This document shows positions 1 through 8,270 of a stretch of DNA of 42,518 nt, one piece after another. The DNA is from a bacterium (lineage in GTDB: Bacteria > Planctomycetota > UBA1135 > GCA-002686595), in contig JAAETM010000365.1 of NCBI GenBank assembly GCA_024228395.1, forward strand, positions 1 through 42,518, written 5' to 3'. The stretch's first letter is position 1. Each line of letters starts with the position of its first letter. The translations under genes and the position numbers were made by a program. The notes beneath the pieces were generated by a model. It had not been told where the DNA came from. It saw nothing but the letters and a program-made list of their open reading frames with translations, and searched no databases.

Positions 1-246
1 ATTGCAGTCTTCGTAGCCAGCTGCGATGCCGAAGATCCTTTGCCTAAGCAGTTCTCCAATAGTGTGCTGGATCTTCCCCGGTTGCCTGGGGTCCACGATT
101 TGGGCGGCCATGGACTCAGTCAATCCGAGTTTCTTGTCGGCTGCCGCCAGCAGAATGACGCCAACATCCGAGGTCAGGGATCCGGAGTCAAACGCCACTG
201 TAACGGGCTTAGAAAATTGGCCTTCGAAGAGGACAGACGGTGGGGT
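1..246 (-). CDS. IS1380-family transposase, N-terminal part, cut by window edge
   Basis: The minus strand has an open frame from the left edge up to a stop at 292-294. Its last 82 codons (246 down to 1) read like the N-terminus of IS1380-family DDE transposases: AFDSGSLTSDVGVILL, then KKLGL, then DPRQPGKIQHTIGELL and QRIFGIAAGYEDCN. These correspond to the family's start, LTSDaG..LLR..D..LGL and R.fgIAaGYEDaND blocks. No ATG lies in frame between the stop at 292-294 and the conserved block; the only standard initiator is a GTG inside the conserved part. The start is therefore missing, non-standard or disrupted. The catalytic DDE residues lie beyond the window. The family call rests on remembered motifs and was not searched. 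Confidence 0.8.
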
Positions 247-291
247 AGACCTTAATATACAGCGTGCTCGTGATTTGCTTGTTTCAAGCGG

Positions 292-648
292 TTATAACCT
301 GATTCTCGCAGATTGCGGCGCGCTGTTCACGCATCACCTATGGCCTTCGTGAAAAATGCGGGCTAGTGGATTGCCATTGCGAGTCGCAGCTGCCATTTCT
401 TGCCACGACCAAACAGGAGATCTCCCAGTTCCCGCGCAGGATGATTCTGCACATGCTCGGGGTCTCAGACTGCGGAGGAGCGGTGACGGGCTTACCAGTA
501 GCGCCCGCCGCCGTGTTGCCTTCCAGGCACGAAGCTGTCGGCTTCCTCAAGTTAAATGCTCTTTAGCGGCTCAATACCCGGCCTATGCATGCCCCTGTCA
601 ACGCTTCGCCCCCACCCTCGCGGGTGACAGCGCATGACTCGGTATCCG
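292..648. other. Intergenic between IS fragment and pyrB; no convincing gene
   Basis: This 357-bp stretch should contain the outer end and terminal inverted repeat of the IS1380-like element, but I cannot place the boundary without a second copy. One plus-strand frame is open from 303 to 566 (ending FLKLNAL-stop). It has no ribosome binding site and no recognisable family. It may be the tail of a gene interrupted by the insertion, or chance. Confidence 0.4.
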
Positions 649-1980
649 TCAGCGACCGGCGGGACTGTACTGCAAGGCCTCAGCACTGCCCTCATCCGGC
701 AGGAAGACCAAATGGTCTGCGCTGATGCGTCCAAGCCCGGATGAATCCGGCTTGTGGTAGTGCTTGCTGGTGGAACAACCCACATAGCTATAGATCAGTT
801 CCCGCGAGCAGTAGGCGCAATGGGCACGCAGTGGGGTGCGGCTCTGCAAGGTGAACATGGGTGTCACATGCCGGGGTTCCGTTCTCGAGATGCAGGCGGG
901 GTTGGGGCAAGGATTTTCGCCCTCCGCAACGGGCCATGACTCCCGGTGCCCCTCCCCCGATGGCGTGCCCATGTCGATCTTGCCCATCAGGGAAGCCAAC
1001 AGGGCCATGCGAATGGGCACCCCCCGGGCGGCCTGCTTGAAGTAGATGCTGCGTGGATCGTTGTCGATCTCCTCGGAGATCTCATCCCGCCTGGGCAAGG
1101 GGTGCATGACGACGGCATCGCGCAGGGAATCCGCAGCCATGGAACTCTTTTGAATGCGCATGTACTGTCCGTAGCCGCCCTCCTGGTTTTCCAAACGCTC
1201 GGTTTGCGGACGCGTCATGTAAACCGCATCCACGCTTTGCACTTCCCAATCGCTCAAGTCGGTGAACAGGGACAACTGGTGCGGCTTCTGCGGGGTGAGG
1301 TATACCGCATCGCTCTCATTGGCCAAGTCTCCCAAGCGGCGTACGTCCGCACGCACGGGCGCCACGCCAAATTCTTCGCGCACGCGCTGCACCACATACT
1401 CCGGCAATTCGAATCCGGGCTGGGGTGTGCAGATGATGTTGGCCCCGAAACGCGCCAAGGCGTACACGAAGGAGTGCACCGTTCGGCTGTATTTCAAGTC
1501 GCCGGCCAAGACCACTTCCAGGCCTTCGATTTTGCCCCGCTCCACGTGCAGATTGTAGAGATCGCACAGGGTCTGGGTGGGGTGTTCGTGGGCGCCATCG
1601 CCCGCGTTGATCACCGGCACCGGCGAGTACTGGGCCGCCAACCGCGCGGCGCCTTCGCTGGAGTGACGCAAGACGATCACGTCCGCATATCCACCACCCA
1701 CCACCCGGATCGTATCGGCCAGGGACTCGCCCTTGGCGGAACTCGACGAGCGCATGTCGGCGGCGGTCAACACCCCCCCACCCAAGCGCAGCATGGCGGA
1801 CTCAAAGGAGAGGCGCGTCCGTGTGGAGGGTTCGAAGAACAAACTCGCGGCGATCATGCCACGGCAGGTGTCTGAAAACTCCCGGGGGGCCGCCGCAAAA
1901 CGGTCAGCGTGTTCAAAAAGGGTTTGAACCTCTCCTATGGAAAGGTCATCGATCGAAACCAAATGGCGCGGGGCTTGCAT
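649..1980 (-). CDS. pyrB: Aspartate carbamoyltransferase fused to a PyrI-like zinc domain
   Basis: This enzyme carbamoylates aspartate in the committed step of pyrimidine synthesis. The catalytic core (about residues 1-325) carries the carbamoyl-phosphate loop FEPSTRTRLSFE, the SSSSAKGES loop that reaches into the neighbouring active site, HEHPTQT and HPLPRRDEI. After a linker of about 20 residues comes a segment that is not part of PyrB: CPNPACISRTEP, then CAYC, giving C358-x4-C363-x24-C388-x2-C391. E. coli PyrI has C-x4-C-x23-C-x2-C with the same CxxxxCISxxEP text, so this is a PyrI zinc domain without the nucleotide-binding allosteric domain. A further tail of about 50 residues follows. 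I chose ATG 1980 (MQAPRHLVSIDDL), the usual family start; an in-frame GTG lies at 2034. The length, 443 residues, exceeds the usual 300-320. Confidence 0.93.
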   Translation of the reverse strand: MQAPRHLVSIDDLSIGEVQTLFEHADRFAAAPREFSDTCRGMIAASLFFEPSTRTRLSFESAMLRLGGGVLTAADMRSSSSAKGESLADTIRVVGGGYADVIVLRHSSEGAARLAAQYSPVPVINAGDGAHEHPTQTLCDLYNLHVERGKIEGLEVVLAGDLKYSRTVHSFVYALARFGANIICTPQPGFELPEYVVQRVREEFGVAPVRADVRRLGDLANESDAVYLTPQKPHQLSLFTDLSDWEVQSVDAVYMTRPQTERLENQEGGYGQYMRIQKSSMAADSLRDAVVMHPLPRRDEISEEIDNDPRSIYFKQAARGVPIRMALLASLMGKIDMGTPSGEGHRESWPVAEGENPCPNPACISRTEPRHVTPMFTLQSRTPLRAHCAYCSRELIYSYVGCSTSKHYHKPDSSGLGRISADHLVFLPDEGSAEALQYSPAGR

Positions 1981-2124
1981 CTCGAGGCTGTTCGGGACAG
2001 GCGACCGGGGACGCTTGAGGATAAGCTTCCCCACCTTGAAACGATACGGGGGCCCCCATTTTCCTTGGCTGGATCCCCGATCGATTGCCCCGGGCCCCGC
2101 CCTCTGGAGGTCAGGGTGGATCGC

Positions 2125-3180
2125 TCAGCCCGAGGGCGAGGCCAATGCAGCGGCGATCAGGCTGCGCGCCCCTGCGGGATCCTCCATGGAAGCGGCACGC
2201 TGCACAAGATCCCGCTGTCCCATGGTGCAAGGAACCGCCCAAGAGAAGTCCCAAGCGGGTCCGGTATCCAGGATTTCCCCCAGCAAGCGCCCCACGTGCT
2301 GGCTCGCACCCAGGGGGTCGTGCAAGGCGTCGATTACGGAATCCGGAGCCCCAGCCCGATCCCCGTGGGTGATGAGCTTGTGGGTCCGCTCAGGCACTTC
2401 CACCGCATCCCCAAAGGGTACCAGGTGAAAAACCACCTCCGCTTGATCCGCCAACCGCTGGCCAAGATCCTGACCGCGACCCTCCAAACTGCCCGCACCC
2501 ACAGGTCGCAGACCTGCGGTATCCACCAACTCCACCGGCCAACCCGCCAAGCAAGTGGCCTCCAAGATAGGGTCGCGAGTCGTGCCCGCTTCCTCGCTGG
2601 TGACCACCCGGGTATGTCCCACGAGGGCATTGAAGAGCGTGGACTTGCCCGCATTGGGGGGGCCCTGCAAGGCGACACGGGTGGGGTGCAACCAACGCTT
2701 GGCCCTGGTCCCCTTTTCACAGAGGTCTGCAAGCCCAGAGCCCAACCCCCCGTCGGAAAGCTCCATGAGGCGCTGTAATTCCGAACGCAACAGCCCTTCG
2801 GATTGGCCAAGTGCAATGCGCGCCCCGACCTCACTGGGTGCGCTGGACATGGCCTGCCAGCAGGCCTCTTCAAGGGCAAGCTGCGCCCCATCCAAGGCTG
2901 CGAGACCCGCGCCCAGGATCTCCATGATCTCTTGTACCAAGGGCACGCTGCCATGCACGTGCAGCTCGACCCGATCCGCTGTTCGACCGCAGATGAGCGC
3001 TTCATCCAAGCGCTCTTCCCCCACACACAAGTGCGCCAGTCGCAGCTCTCCCGGGGTCGGACACGAAACGCCCACGCGCCCCAGGACCCGCGTCAGATCC
3101 GGGCCATGCAACTCGATCACGGCCACGCCCGCGGGTCCGGCGGGCGTGAGCACCGTCACTTCCAAACGGGGTTGGCCCAT
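2125..3180 (-). CDS. Shortened MnmE-like GTPase
   Basis: The order resembles the tRNA-modification GTPase MnmE. An N-terminal tetrahydrofolate-binding-like domain (residues 6-95; LTPAGPAGVAVIELHGP, VELHVHGS) is followed by a short helical part and a Ras-like G domain. The G domain has G1 GPPNAGKS (173-180), G2 GTTRD (199-203) and G3 DTAG (220-223). G4 is THGD (271-274) instead of NKxD. The C-terminal helix with the catalytic cysteine motif (C-I/V/L-G-K) is absent, and the protein is 351 residues against about 450. It may be a divergent MnmE or a paralogue that lost tRNA modification. The ATG at 3180 overlaps the coaX stop as TGATG, which favours this start over an upstream in-frame codon at 3252 and implies translational coupling. 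Confidence 0.8.
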   Translation of the reverse strand: MGQPRLEVTVLTPAGPAGVAVIELHGPDLTRVLGRVGVSCPTPGELRLAHLCVGEERLDEALICGRTADRVELHVHGSVPLVQEIMEILGAGLAALDGAQLALEEACWQAMSSAPSEVGARIALGQSEGLLRSELQRLMELSDGGLGSGLADLCEKGTRAKRWLHPTRVALQGPPNAGKSTLFNALVGHTRVVTSEEAGTTRDPILEATCLAGWPVELVDTAGLRPVGAGSLEGRGQDLGQRLADQAEVVFHLVPFGDAVEVPERTHKLITHGDRAGAPDSVIDALHDPLGASQHVGRLLGEILDTGPAWDFSWAVPCTMGQRDLVQRAASMEDPAGARSLIAAALASPSG

Positions 3181-4004
3181 CACGAACTCCCTTCCCAAAC
3201 CGCAAGCCACAAACCCATGGGCACCATGTGCGGCTCGCGGTACACCGTACAAAAACGGCGACGGAATATGGGCTCCAAAAAATCGCCCGCGCCGCCCGTC
3301 AAAACGACCGGAGGCTGTTCGAGGCCAGCCTCTTCAGCGATGCGCTCCACCAAATGCAGGGCGGCCCCTTCAAAGCCAACGACCACCCCAGAAGCCAGGG
3401 CTTCTTGTGTCTCGCGACCCAGGGCGTGCGCACCGGGACAGGTTTGGATCGTGTGCAACTGCGCGCCACCAGCTCCCAGGGCCTTGGCCAGCATGGAGGG
3501 TCCAGGGGCGATGGCTCCGCCCAAGAATGCGGCCTGACCTGGTATTTTGCTCTGCACCACCGCATCCACGGTGAGGGCCGTGCCCGCATCCACCACGATT
3601 GCGGGTGTCGAGTCCACGCGCCAGAAAGCGCCCCGGGCCGCGTACAATCGATCCAAACCCACGGTTTCCGTGTGGCGCACGCGCAGTTCCAAACCCGATT
3701 CGGGATTCACAACAACCGGCGGGAAACCAGGGCGCTGAAGAGCCGTCAGCAGACTGTCGCACGTGGTTGATTCGGCAACCGAGGAAACAGCAATGCCGTT
3801 CGGGCGAATGTCCTTTCCATCCAGGAAACGACGGATCGGGTCCCAGCTTTCCCCACGTTTGTGGGTGATCTCGACCAGGGGTTCAAATTCCGGGGACGGG
3901 TCGGAGGGTGTGCCCCAAACCAACCCCGCCTTCAAGCAACTGTTGCCCAGGTCACACAAGAGCCAGACCTTGGAGCCAGACTCCAACCTATTGGGCTCCT
4001 GCAT
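3180..4004 (-). CDS. coaX: Type III pantothenate kinase
   Basis: This kinase phosphorylates pantothenate, the first step of coenzyme A synthesis, in the cytoplasm. The family signatures are present in order: DLGNSCLKAGL (phosphate-binding DxGNT/S-x-K, residues 18-28), VGLDRLYAARGAFW (GxDR), IVVDAGTALTVDAV, FLGGAIAPG and VLTGGAGD. The 274-residue length is normal for type III enzymes (about 250-275). The ATG is preceded by GGAGA eight bases upstream, which lies in the gap after the PDZ-protein stop at 4020. The gene is followed by the MnmE-like GTPase with a one-base overlap. Confidence 0.95.
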   Translation of the reverse strand: MQEPNRLESGSKVWLLCDLGNSCLKAGLVWGTPSDPSPEFEPLVEITHKRGESWDPIRRFLDGKDIRPNGIAVSSVAESTTCDSLLTALQRPGFPPVVVNPESGLELRVRHTETVGLDRLYAARGAFWRVDSTPAIVVDAGTALTVDAVVQSKIPGQAAFLGGAIAPGPSMLAKALGAGGAQLHTIQTCPGAHALGRETQEALASGVVVGFEGAALHLVERIAEEAGLEQPPVVLTGGAGDFLEPIFRRRFCTVYREPHMVPMGLWLAVWEGSS

Positions 4005-4019
4005 GCCTGGCTTCTCCGA

Positions 4020-5036
4020 TCAGCGATCGGGGCTCCGGTAGGTCATAGTTGCAGTGCGCCCGAGGCGCTCCACAATCACGGTCCAAACCGTGTAGGTCTC
4101 CTGGTTGTCCTTGGCCCACTGGATCGCCTCTTGTTGCGAATTCACGGGGTGGCCGTTGATGCTAATGACCACGTCGCGGGTTTCCAGGCCATGGCGCGCA
4201 GCGATCGATCCTTCGCGCACATGGGAGACCTCGATGCCAGCGGGTTGGCCGTTGGCGTCCCGGTGGGTCTTGGTGCGCACGTCGTTGGTCAGGATCGACT
4301 GGTAGTTGTTGCCGAACTCTTCGGCGTCCTTCAATCCAAGCTGATACGTGGTGGGATTGATCTTGATCGTGTCCTGGGGACGGGTGTCCGGCGGAGCTCC
4401 ACCGATGACAAGTTCCTCCCACTCCTGTTCCAAAGCTTTGCCATCGGGGGGGATCACGTGGATCAAGCCATTGTTGAGTTCGCCAGGGAAGAAGGTCTCG
4501 TTGTCGCGCCCCTCCTTGGAGAAGCTGAACTCTATGGACTCGGCCGTAATGCCCACGACCGCGATGCCGTTGTGCGGGCTGGGTAGCGTGTCGGCCACGC
4601 GCAATTCCACCGTTTCATGCTGGGCGAGTACGCCGAAATAACGCACCAGGACACGACTGCCCCCGGCATCGCCGGTGTCCACTTGGAAGTAGATGACCTC
4701 AAGGATGTCCTTGATCTCGATCTGGGGGGCTTCCTTGGGCACCCCAGGCGGCGGCGGCGGGGGCGGCGGCGGAGCCAACTTGCCTGTCCAATTGAAATCC
4801 ACGTAGTTGGGCACCACCGACTTGGTGTAATTCAACCGGTACCCCTTGTTGACCGTGACCACCTCCCCACCACCGAGTGCAGCCTTAGCGCGGGCATTGC
4901 CCTCCGTATCCTCCTCAGAATAGGGTTTGGGCGTTTCTTGCAGGTACTTGATGTTCTTGTACCCGTACGCTCCCAAGCCTCCGGTGAGGGCCAAGGATGC
5001 GGTCCAGGCAAAGATATTGATTGATGAGACACTCAT
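4020..5036 (-). CDS. GspC-like inner-membrane PDZ protein
   Basis: The 338-residue protein has one N-terminal membrane segment (about residues 5-27), a linker with nine consecutive prolines, and a beta-rich segment containing TLPSPHNGIAVVGITAESIEF. The last domain is PDZ-like (GIEVSHVREGSIAARHGLE then DVVISINGHPVNS). Membrane anchor, proline linker, HR-like domain and PDZ is the layout of GspC, the clamp protein of type II secretion systems. The PilT gene just upstream supports a pilus or secretion role. The residue-level match is weak, so this is inference. I chose ATG 5036 because the membrane helix follows at once and AGGA lies 12 bases upstream; an in-frame start at 5144 would add 36 residues with no clear domain. 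Confidence 0.7.
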   Translation of the reverse strand: MSVSSINIFAWTASLALTGGLGAYGYKNIKYLQETPKPYSEEDTEGNARAKAALGGGEVVTVNKGYRLNYTKSVVPNYVDFNWTGKLAPPPPPPPPPGVPKEAPQIEIKDILEVIYFQVDTGDAGGSRVLVRYFGVLAQHETVELRVADTLPSPHNGIAVVGITAESIEFSFSKEGRDNETFFPGELNNGLIHVIPPDGKALEQEWEELVIGGAPPDTRPQDTIKINPTTYQLGLKDAEEFGNNYQSILTNDVRTKTHRDANGQPAGIEVSHVREGSIAARHGLETRDVVISINGHPVNSQQEAIQWAKDNQETYTVWTVIVERLGRTATMTYRSPDR

Positions 5037-5149
5037 AGCGTTTTGGCATCCTAGCGCTTCGGGGAGCCTGCGGCGAGCACGGAAACACTGGCTCGACGCC
5101 AGGAAATGCCCTCGGGAACCCCCAAAGACCATTTCTAGGTCCAAATACG

Positions 5150-5182
5150 CCCCGCCCGGGGGATTCTTCCCACCGGGCAGGG
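5150..5182 (-). terminator. Hairpin downstream of pilT
   Basis: Arms 5150-5159 and 5173-5182 (ccccgcccgg and ccgggcaggg) can form a 10-bp stem with one wobble pair and a 13-base loop, 25 bases past the pilT stop. There is no clear T-run after it, so it could equally be a processing or attenuating hairpin before the PDZ gene. Confidence 0.35.
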
Positions 5183-5206
5183 TGTTTTTGTGGGGGTGAC
5201 AAACCG

Positions 5207-6706
5207 TTACTTGAGTCCCTTGGGGAAGTCGTCATTGGCCCGCTTGGGCCTGCTGAGGGTCGGCGCGGGTTTGGCCGCATTCGCTGGCCCGGCGGTGGGC
5301 GAGGCGGGAGAAGGCACTTGGGCAGCGGGCCACTGTCCCCCAGTCCCCAGCATGGTCGCACTTTCCTTGCCGCGTTCGTTGCCCCCTGAAATGCCTCGTA
5401 ATGCGAGCAGCAGCTCCTCGGGCCGATCCGAAGTGGCTAGGGCCCTGTCCAATTCGACAATCCCGTTCTGCACCATGTGCAGCAGGCACTGGTTGAAGGA
5501 GATCAAGCCTTTTTCAGAACCGGTCTCAATGACCCGAGCCAACTCCGACGTGTTGCCTTCGGCAATCAGCTGCTTCACGTGGGGGGTCGGAACCATCATC
5601 TCAAATGCCGGGCGCAACCCGCCCGACACGTCCTGGATCAGACGCTGACTGAGCACCCCGCCCAGCGTGTCCGCCATGCGCTGACGGATCTGCGCGTGGC
5701 GCTCCGCGGGAAAGAACCCGAGAATACGCTCGATAGTCTGGGCAGCATTGACGGTGTGCATGGTGCACAAGACCATGTGGCCAGTCTCGGTGGCTTCCAA
5801 AGCGGCCACGACGGTCTCCGCATCGCGCGCTTCGCCGATGAGGATCACATCGGGGCTTTGCCGCAGGGCGTGCTTGAGGCCCTCGCTGAATGTGGACGTA
5901 TCGGTCCCCACCTCGCGCTGACTGATGACGCAGCGATCCTCCTTGAAGATGAGTTCTACGGGATCTTCCAGGGTAATCACATGTCGTTCCGCATTACGAT
6001 TTATGTGCTGAATCATGCCCGCCAAGGTGGTCGACTTACCGGAACCCGCCACACCGGTCACGAAGATCAAACCACGTTTTTTCAGGGCGAGTTCCTCCAG
6101 TTGTTGCTGGGGCAGATGCAGGTTTGCCAACTCGGGGGCTTCCTCATTGATGCGCCGAATGACGATGGCAGGCTCCCCCATCTGCTTGTAGGCATTGATT
6201 CGGAAACGGCCCAAACCATCGAGCTGAATGCCCGCATCGGCTGACCCCGTGTCGCGCCAAGTTTGCATGCGCTTGTCACCCAAAATTCCCGCCAGAATTT
6301 CCTGCATGGGCCCTGGCGCCGGAACCTGGCCCGGCAAAAATGTGATGCGCCCGTTCACACGCAGGGAGGGCTTGCCACCCGAGCGCAAAATTAGGTCTGA
6401 GGCTCCCGACTTCACCATGTCAGCCAACCAGGACTCCACCTGGTGGCGCGGGGACAGACCGGTTGGGTTCTGCTGCCCATGGGCCCTGGCCATGGCCTCC
6501 AACTGCGGGTCCACAGGAGCGGGGTTTAGGATCTGGGCGGCGGTGGACTCCGCATCTGAAATCAGAGACTCCACTGAATCGAGATCCAAGGAGCCGCCGC
6601 TGGATTCGGAAATATTGGACTTTACGTCTGCGAAGCTGAACTCTTCGTCGGAAATGTGGGCCGAAGCGCTGGGTCGCGATTCGTTGCTTGAGGGGTCTTG
6701 GTGCAT
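5207..6706 (-). CDS. pilT: PilT/PilU-type pilus retraction ATPase
   Basis: This is a hexameric ATPase that depolymerises type IV pili on the cytoplasmic face. An extra N-terminal region of about 100 low-complexity acidic/serine residues precedes the PAS-like N domain (VESWLADMVKSGASDLILRSGG). Then come Walker A GVAGSGKSTT, Walker B DVILIGEARDAET, the His box TGHMVLCTMHT and a PilT-type C-terminal motif VKQLIAEGNTSEL (compare AIRNLIRE). A proline/alanine-rich tail ends the protein. At about 499 residues it is longer than typical PilT (about 345) because both ends are extended. The start is uncertain: ATG 6706 is given; an in-frame ATG at 6775, with GGGGA upstream, would add 23 glycine-rich residues. 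Confidence 0.88.
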   Translation of the reverse strand: MHQDPSSNESRPSASAHISDEEFSFADVKSNISESSGGSLDLDSVESLISDAESTAAQILNPAPVDPQLEAMARAHGQQNPTGLSPRHQVESWLADMVKSGASDLILRSGGKPSLRVNGRITFLPGQVPAPGPMQEILAGILGDKRMQTWRDTGSADAGIQLDGLGRFRINAYKQMGEPAIVIRRINEEAPELANLHLPQQQLEELALKKRGLIFVTGVAGSGKSTTLAGMIQHINRNAERHVITLEDPVELIFKEDRCVISQREVGTDTSTFSEGLKHALRQSPDVILIGEARDAETVVAALEATETGHMVLCTMHTVNAAQTIERILGFFPAERHAQIRQRMADTLGGVLSQRLIQDVSGGLRPAFEMMVPTPHVKQLIAEGNTSELARVIETGSEKGLISFNQCLLHMVQNGIVELDRALATSDRPEELLLALRGISGGNERGKESATMLGTGGQWPAAQVPSPASPTAGPANAAKPAPTLSRPKRANDDFPKGLK

Positions 6707-6854
6707 AAATCTAGCCTGTGGGGAATTCCGACCATCGACACCCCCACCTGCCCCCACATCGACCCGAGGGGCCATGCAACTTTATCCCCACAGGTCCCAA
6801 TCAAGTCATTCAGATTGAGACACAGCCTCTGGTTGGCACCAGAAACCGCCCGGG

Positions 6855-7865
6855 TTACCAGACTTCTTCGCCGTCCACCATGGCCAGAGCACTGCCTAAC
6901 ACTTCGTTCAATCCCAATCCCAGCACGCTAGATATGGGCAGAATTTCCTGGCCTGCGGCCTCCACGGCCAGTTTCAGTTCCTGAAGGCGCTCTTCGGACT
7001 CTTCTTCCTCGAAGTGTTTTGTGGCCACGACGACACGACCCCGGGAGTGTAGGTCTGGTGATGCAGTCAATAGTTCATCCTCCAACGCCTTCCATGCTTC
7101 CACCGGATCACGGTCCGCCATGGTAGAGACGTCCACCAGGTGCAGCAACACCTTGCAGCGTTCCACATGCTTGAGGAAACGGTGCCCAAGCCCATGGCCC
7201 TCCGAAGCCCCCTCGATCAAGCCGGGCAGGTCAGCGATCACCAATGTCCGATAATCGGGCAGAGCCGCAATCCCGACCTGGGGCACGAGCGTGGTGAATG
7301 GATAATCCGCGATCTTGGGCTTGGCCTGGGTCACGCAGGACAGGAAGGTGGATTTGCCAGCGTTGGGGAATCCGAGCAGGCCCACCTGAGCGAACAGTTT
7401 GAGCTCAAGCTTGATGCGGCGCTGCTCTCCCACGAGCCCCTTGGTTGCCTTACGCGGAACCTGAATCACGGCGCTTGCGAAGCGCGGGTTGCCCCTGCCA
7501 CCACGGCCGCCTTTGGCCACCACGAGTTCCATGCCCTCTTTGGAAAGGTCACGCAGCAGGTTGCCGTGTTGCGCTTCAAAGATCTGGGTTCCGACGGGAA
7601 CTTCTAAGACCACATCCTTGCCGCGGGCGCCGGTGCGCTTGCGCGGGCCGCCGGGTGTTCCACCCTTGGCCGCATAGCGAAACTGACGCCCTACCCTCAG
7701 TAACGAAGTGATCTGACTATTGGCAACGAGGATTACATTGCCACCAGCTCCACCATCTCCCCCATCGGGACCACCCTCGGATACGTACTTCTCCCTCCGG
7801 AAAGAGATCAGTCCGTCACCGCCCTTGCCGGCAATGACTTCGATGGTGGCTTCGTCACGAAACAT
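6855..7865 (-). CDS. obgE: Obg GTPase with altered G4 motif
   Basis: This essential GTPase acts in late 50S assembly. The glycine-rich Obg domain (1-157; GGPDGGDGGAGGNV) is followed by the G domain: G1 GFPNAGKS (165-172), the switch segment KIADYPFTTLVP, and G3 ADLPGLIEGA (211-220). The guanine-specifying G4, normally NKxD, reads TKHF (282-285), although its surroundings (RVVVATKHFE) align with VVVANKxD. The C-terminal domain found in some Obg proteins is absent (336 residues). AGAAGG lies 10 bases before the ATG. It sits last in the classic order rplU-rpmA-obgE. Confidence 0.95.
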   Translation of the reverse strand: MFRDEATIEVIAGKGGDGLISFRREKYVSEGGPDGGDGGAGGNVILVANSQITSLLRVGRQFRYAAKGGTPGGPRKRTGARGKDVVLEVPVGTQIFEAQHGNLLRDLSKEGMELVVAKGGRGGRGNPRFASAVIQVPRKATKGLVGEQRRIKLELKLFAQVGLLGFPNAGKSTFLSCVTQAKPKIADYPFTTLVPQVGIAALPDYRTLVIADLPGLIEGASEGHGLGHRFLKHVERCKVLLHLVDVSTMADRDPVEAWKALEDELLTASPDLHSRGRVVVATKHFEEEESEERLQELKLAVEAAGQEILPISSVLGLGLNEVLGSALAMVDGEEVW

Positions 7866-7896
7866 GGGAGGTGTACCTTCTACTGGTTGGATATGC

Positions 7897-7942
7897 GCCG
7901 TGGCCCGAAACCTGCGCCGCAGCTCAGATTGCGGGCCACGGC
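7897..7942 (-). other. Perfect 11-bp hairpin between rpmA and obgE
   Basis: Arms 7897-7907 (gccgtggcccg) and 7932-7942 (cgggccacggc) are exact reverse complements, with a 24-base loop that itself holds ctgcg/cgcag. It lies in the rpmA-obgE gap with no T-run, so it is more likely an RNA processing or attenuation structure than a full terminator. Confidence 0.5.
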
Positions 7943-7983
7943 ATTGCGTGATCCAACGGGAGACCCAGTGAACCGGGAGCGCT

Positions 7984-8232
7984 TTACTTGGCGATCGGGT
8001 CCACGTGAACGCGACGACCGGTCTGGAAACGAACAGTTCCTTCGATGAGTGAGAACAGGGTGTAGTCCTTGCCTATGCCAACGTTCTTGCCCTGCTTGAA
8101 ACGGGTACCGCACTGGCGAACCAGGATGGTGCCTGCGGTGACGGACTGGCCGCCGTAGCGCTTTACGCCGCGGAACTGGGGGTTGGAATCACGACCGTTG
8201 CGGGTGGAACCTTGACCTTTCTTATGTGCCAT
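7984..8232 (-). CDS. rpmA: 50S ribosomal protein L27
   Basis: bL27 reaches the peptidyl transferase centre with its N-terminus. The sequence starts [20 protein letters not shown], the standard form without the cleavable leader found in Firmicutes, and continues [10 protein letters not shown] and [21 protein letters not shown]. At 82 residues it has normal length. AGAGGT lies upstream of the ATG. It is encoded between rplU and obgE in the usual order. Confidence 0.97.
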   Translation of the reverse strand: MAHKKGQGSTRNGRDSNPQFRGVKRYGGQSVTAGTILVRQCGTRFKQGKNVGIGKDYTLFSLIEGTVRFQTGRRVHVDPIAK

Positions 8233-8270
8233 AGCTGTTTACCTCTGTGTTGCTTGGGTGGAGCCTGGAA

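Noticed and set aside
366-566. Small plus-strand open frame ending FLKLNAL
   Set aside because: No ribosome site or family match. It might be a gene remnant beside the IS element but cannot be supported.
946-1875. Long plus-strand open frame (309 residues) opposite pyrB
   Set aside because: It is the antisense shadow of a clear PyrB; His/Gln-rich composition and no motif or ribosome site.
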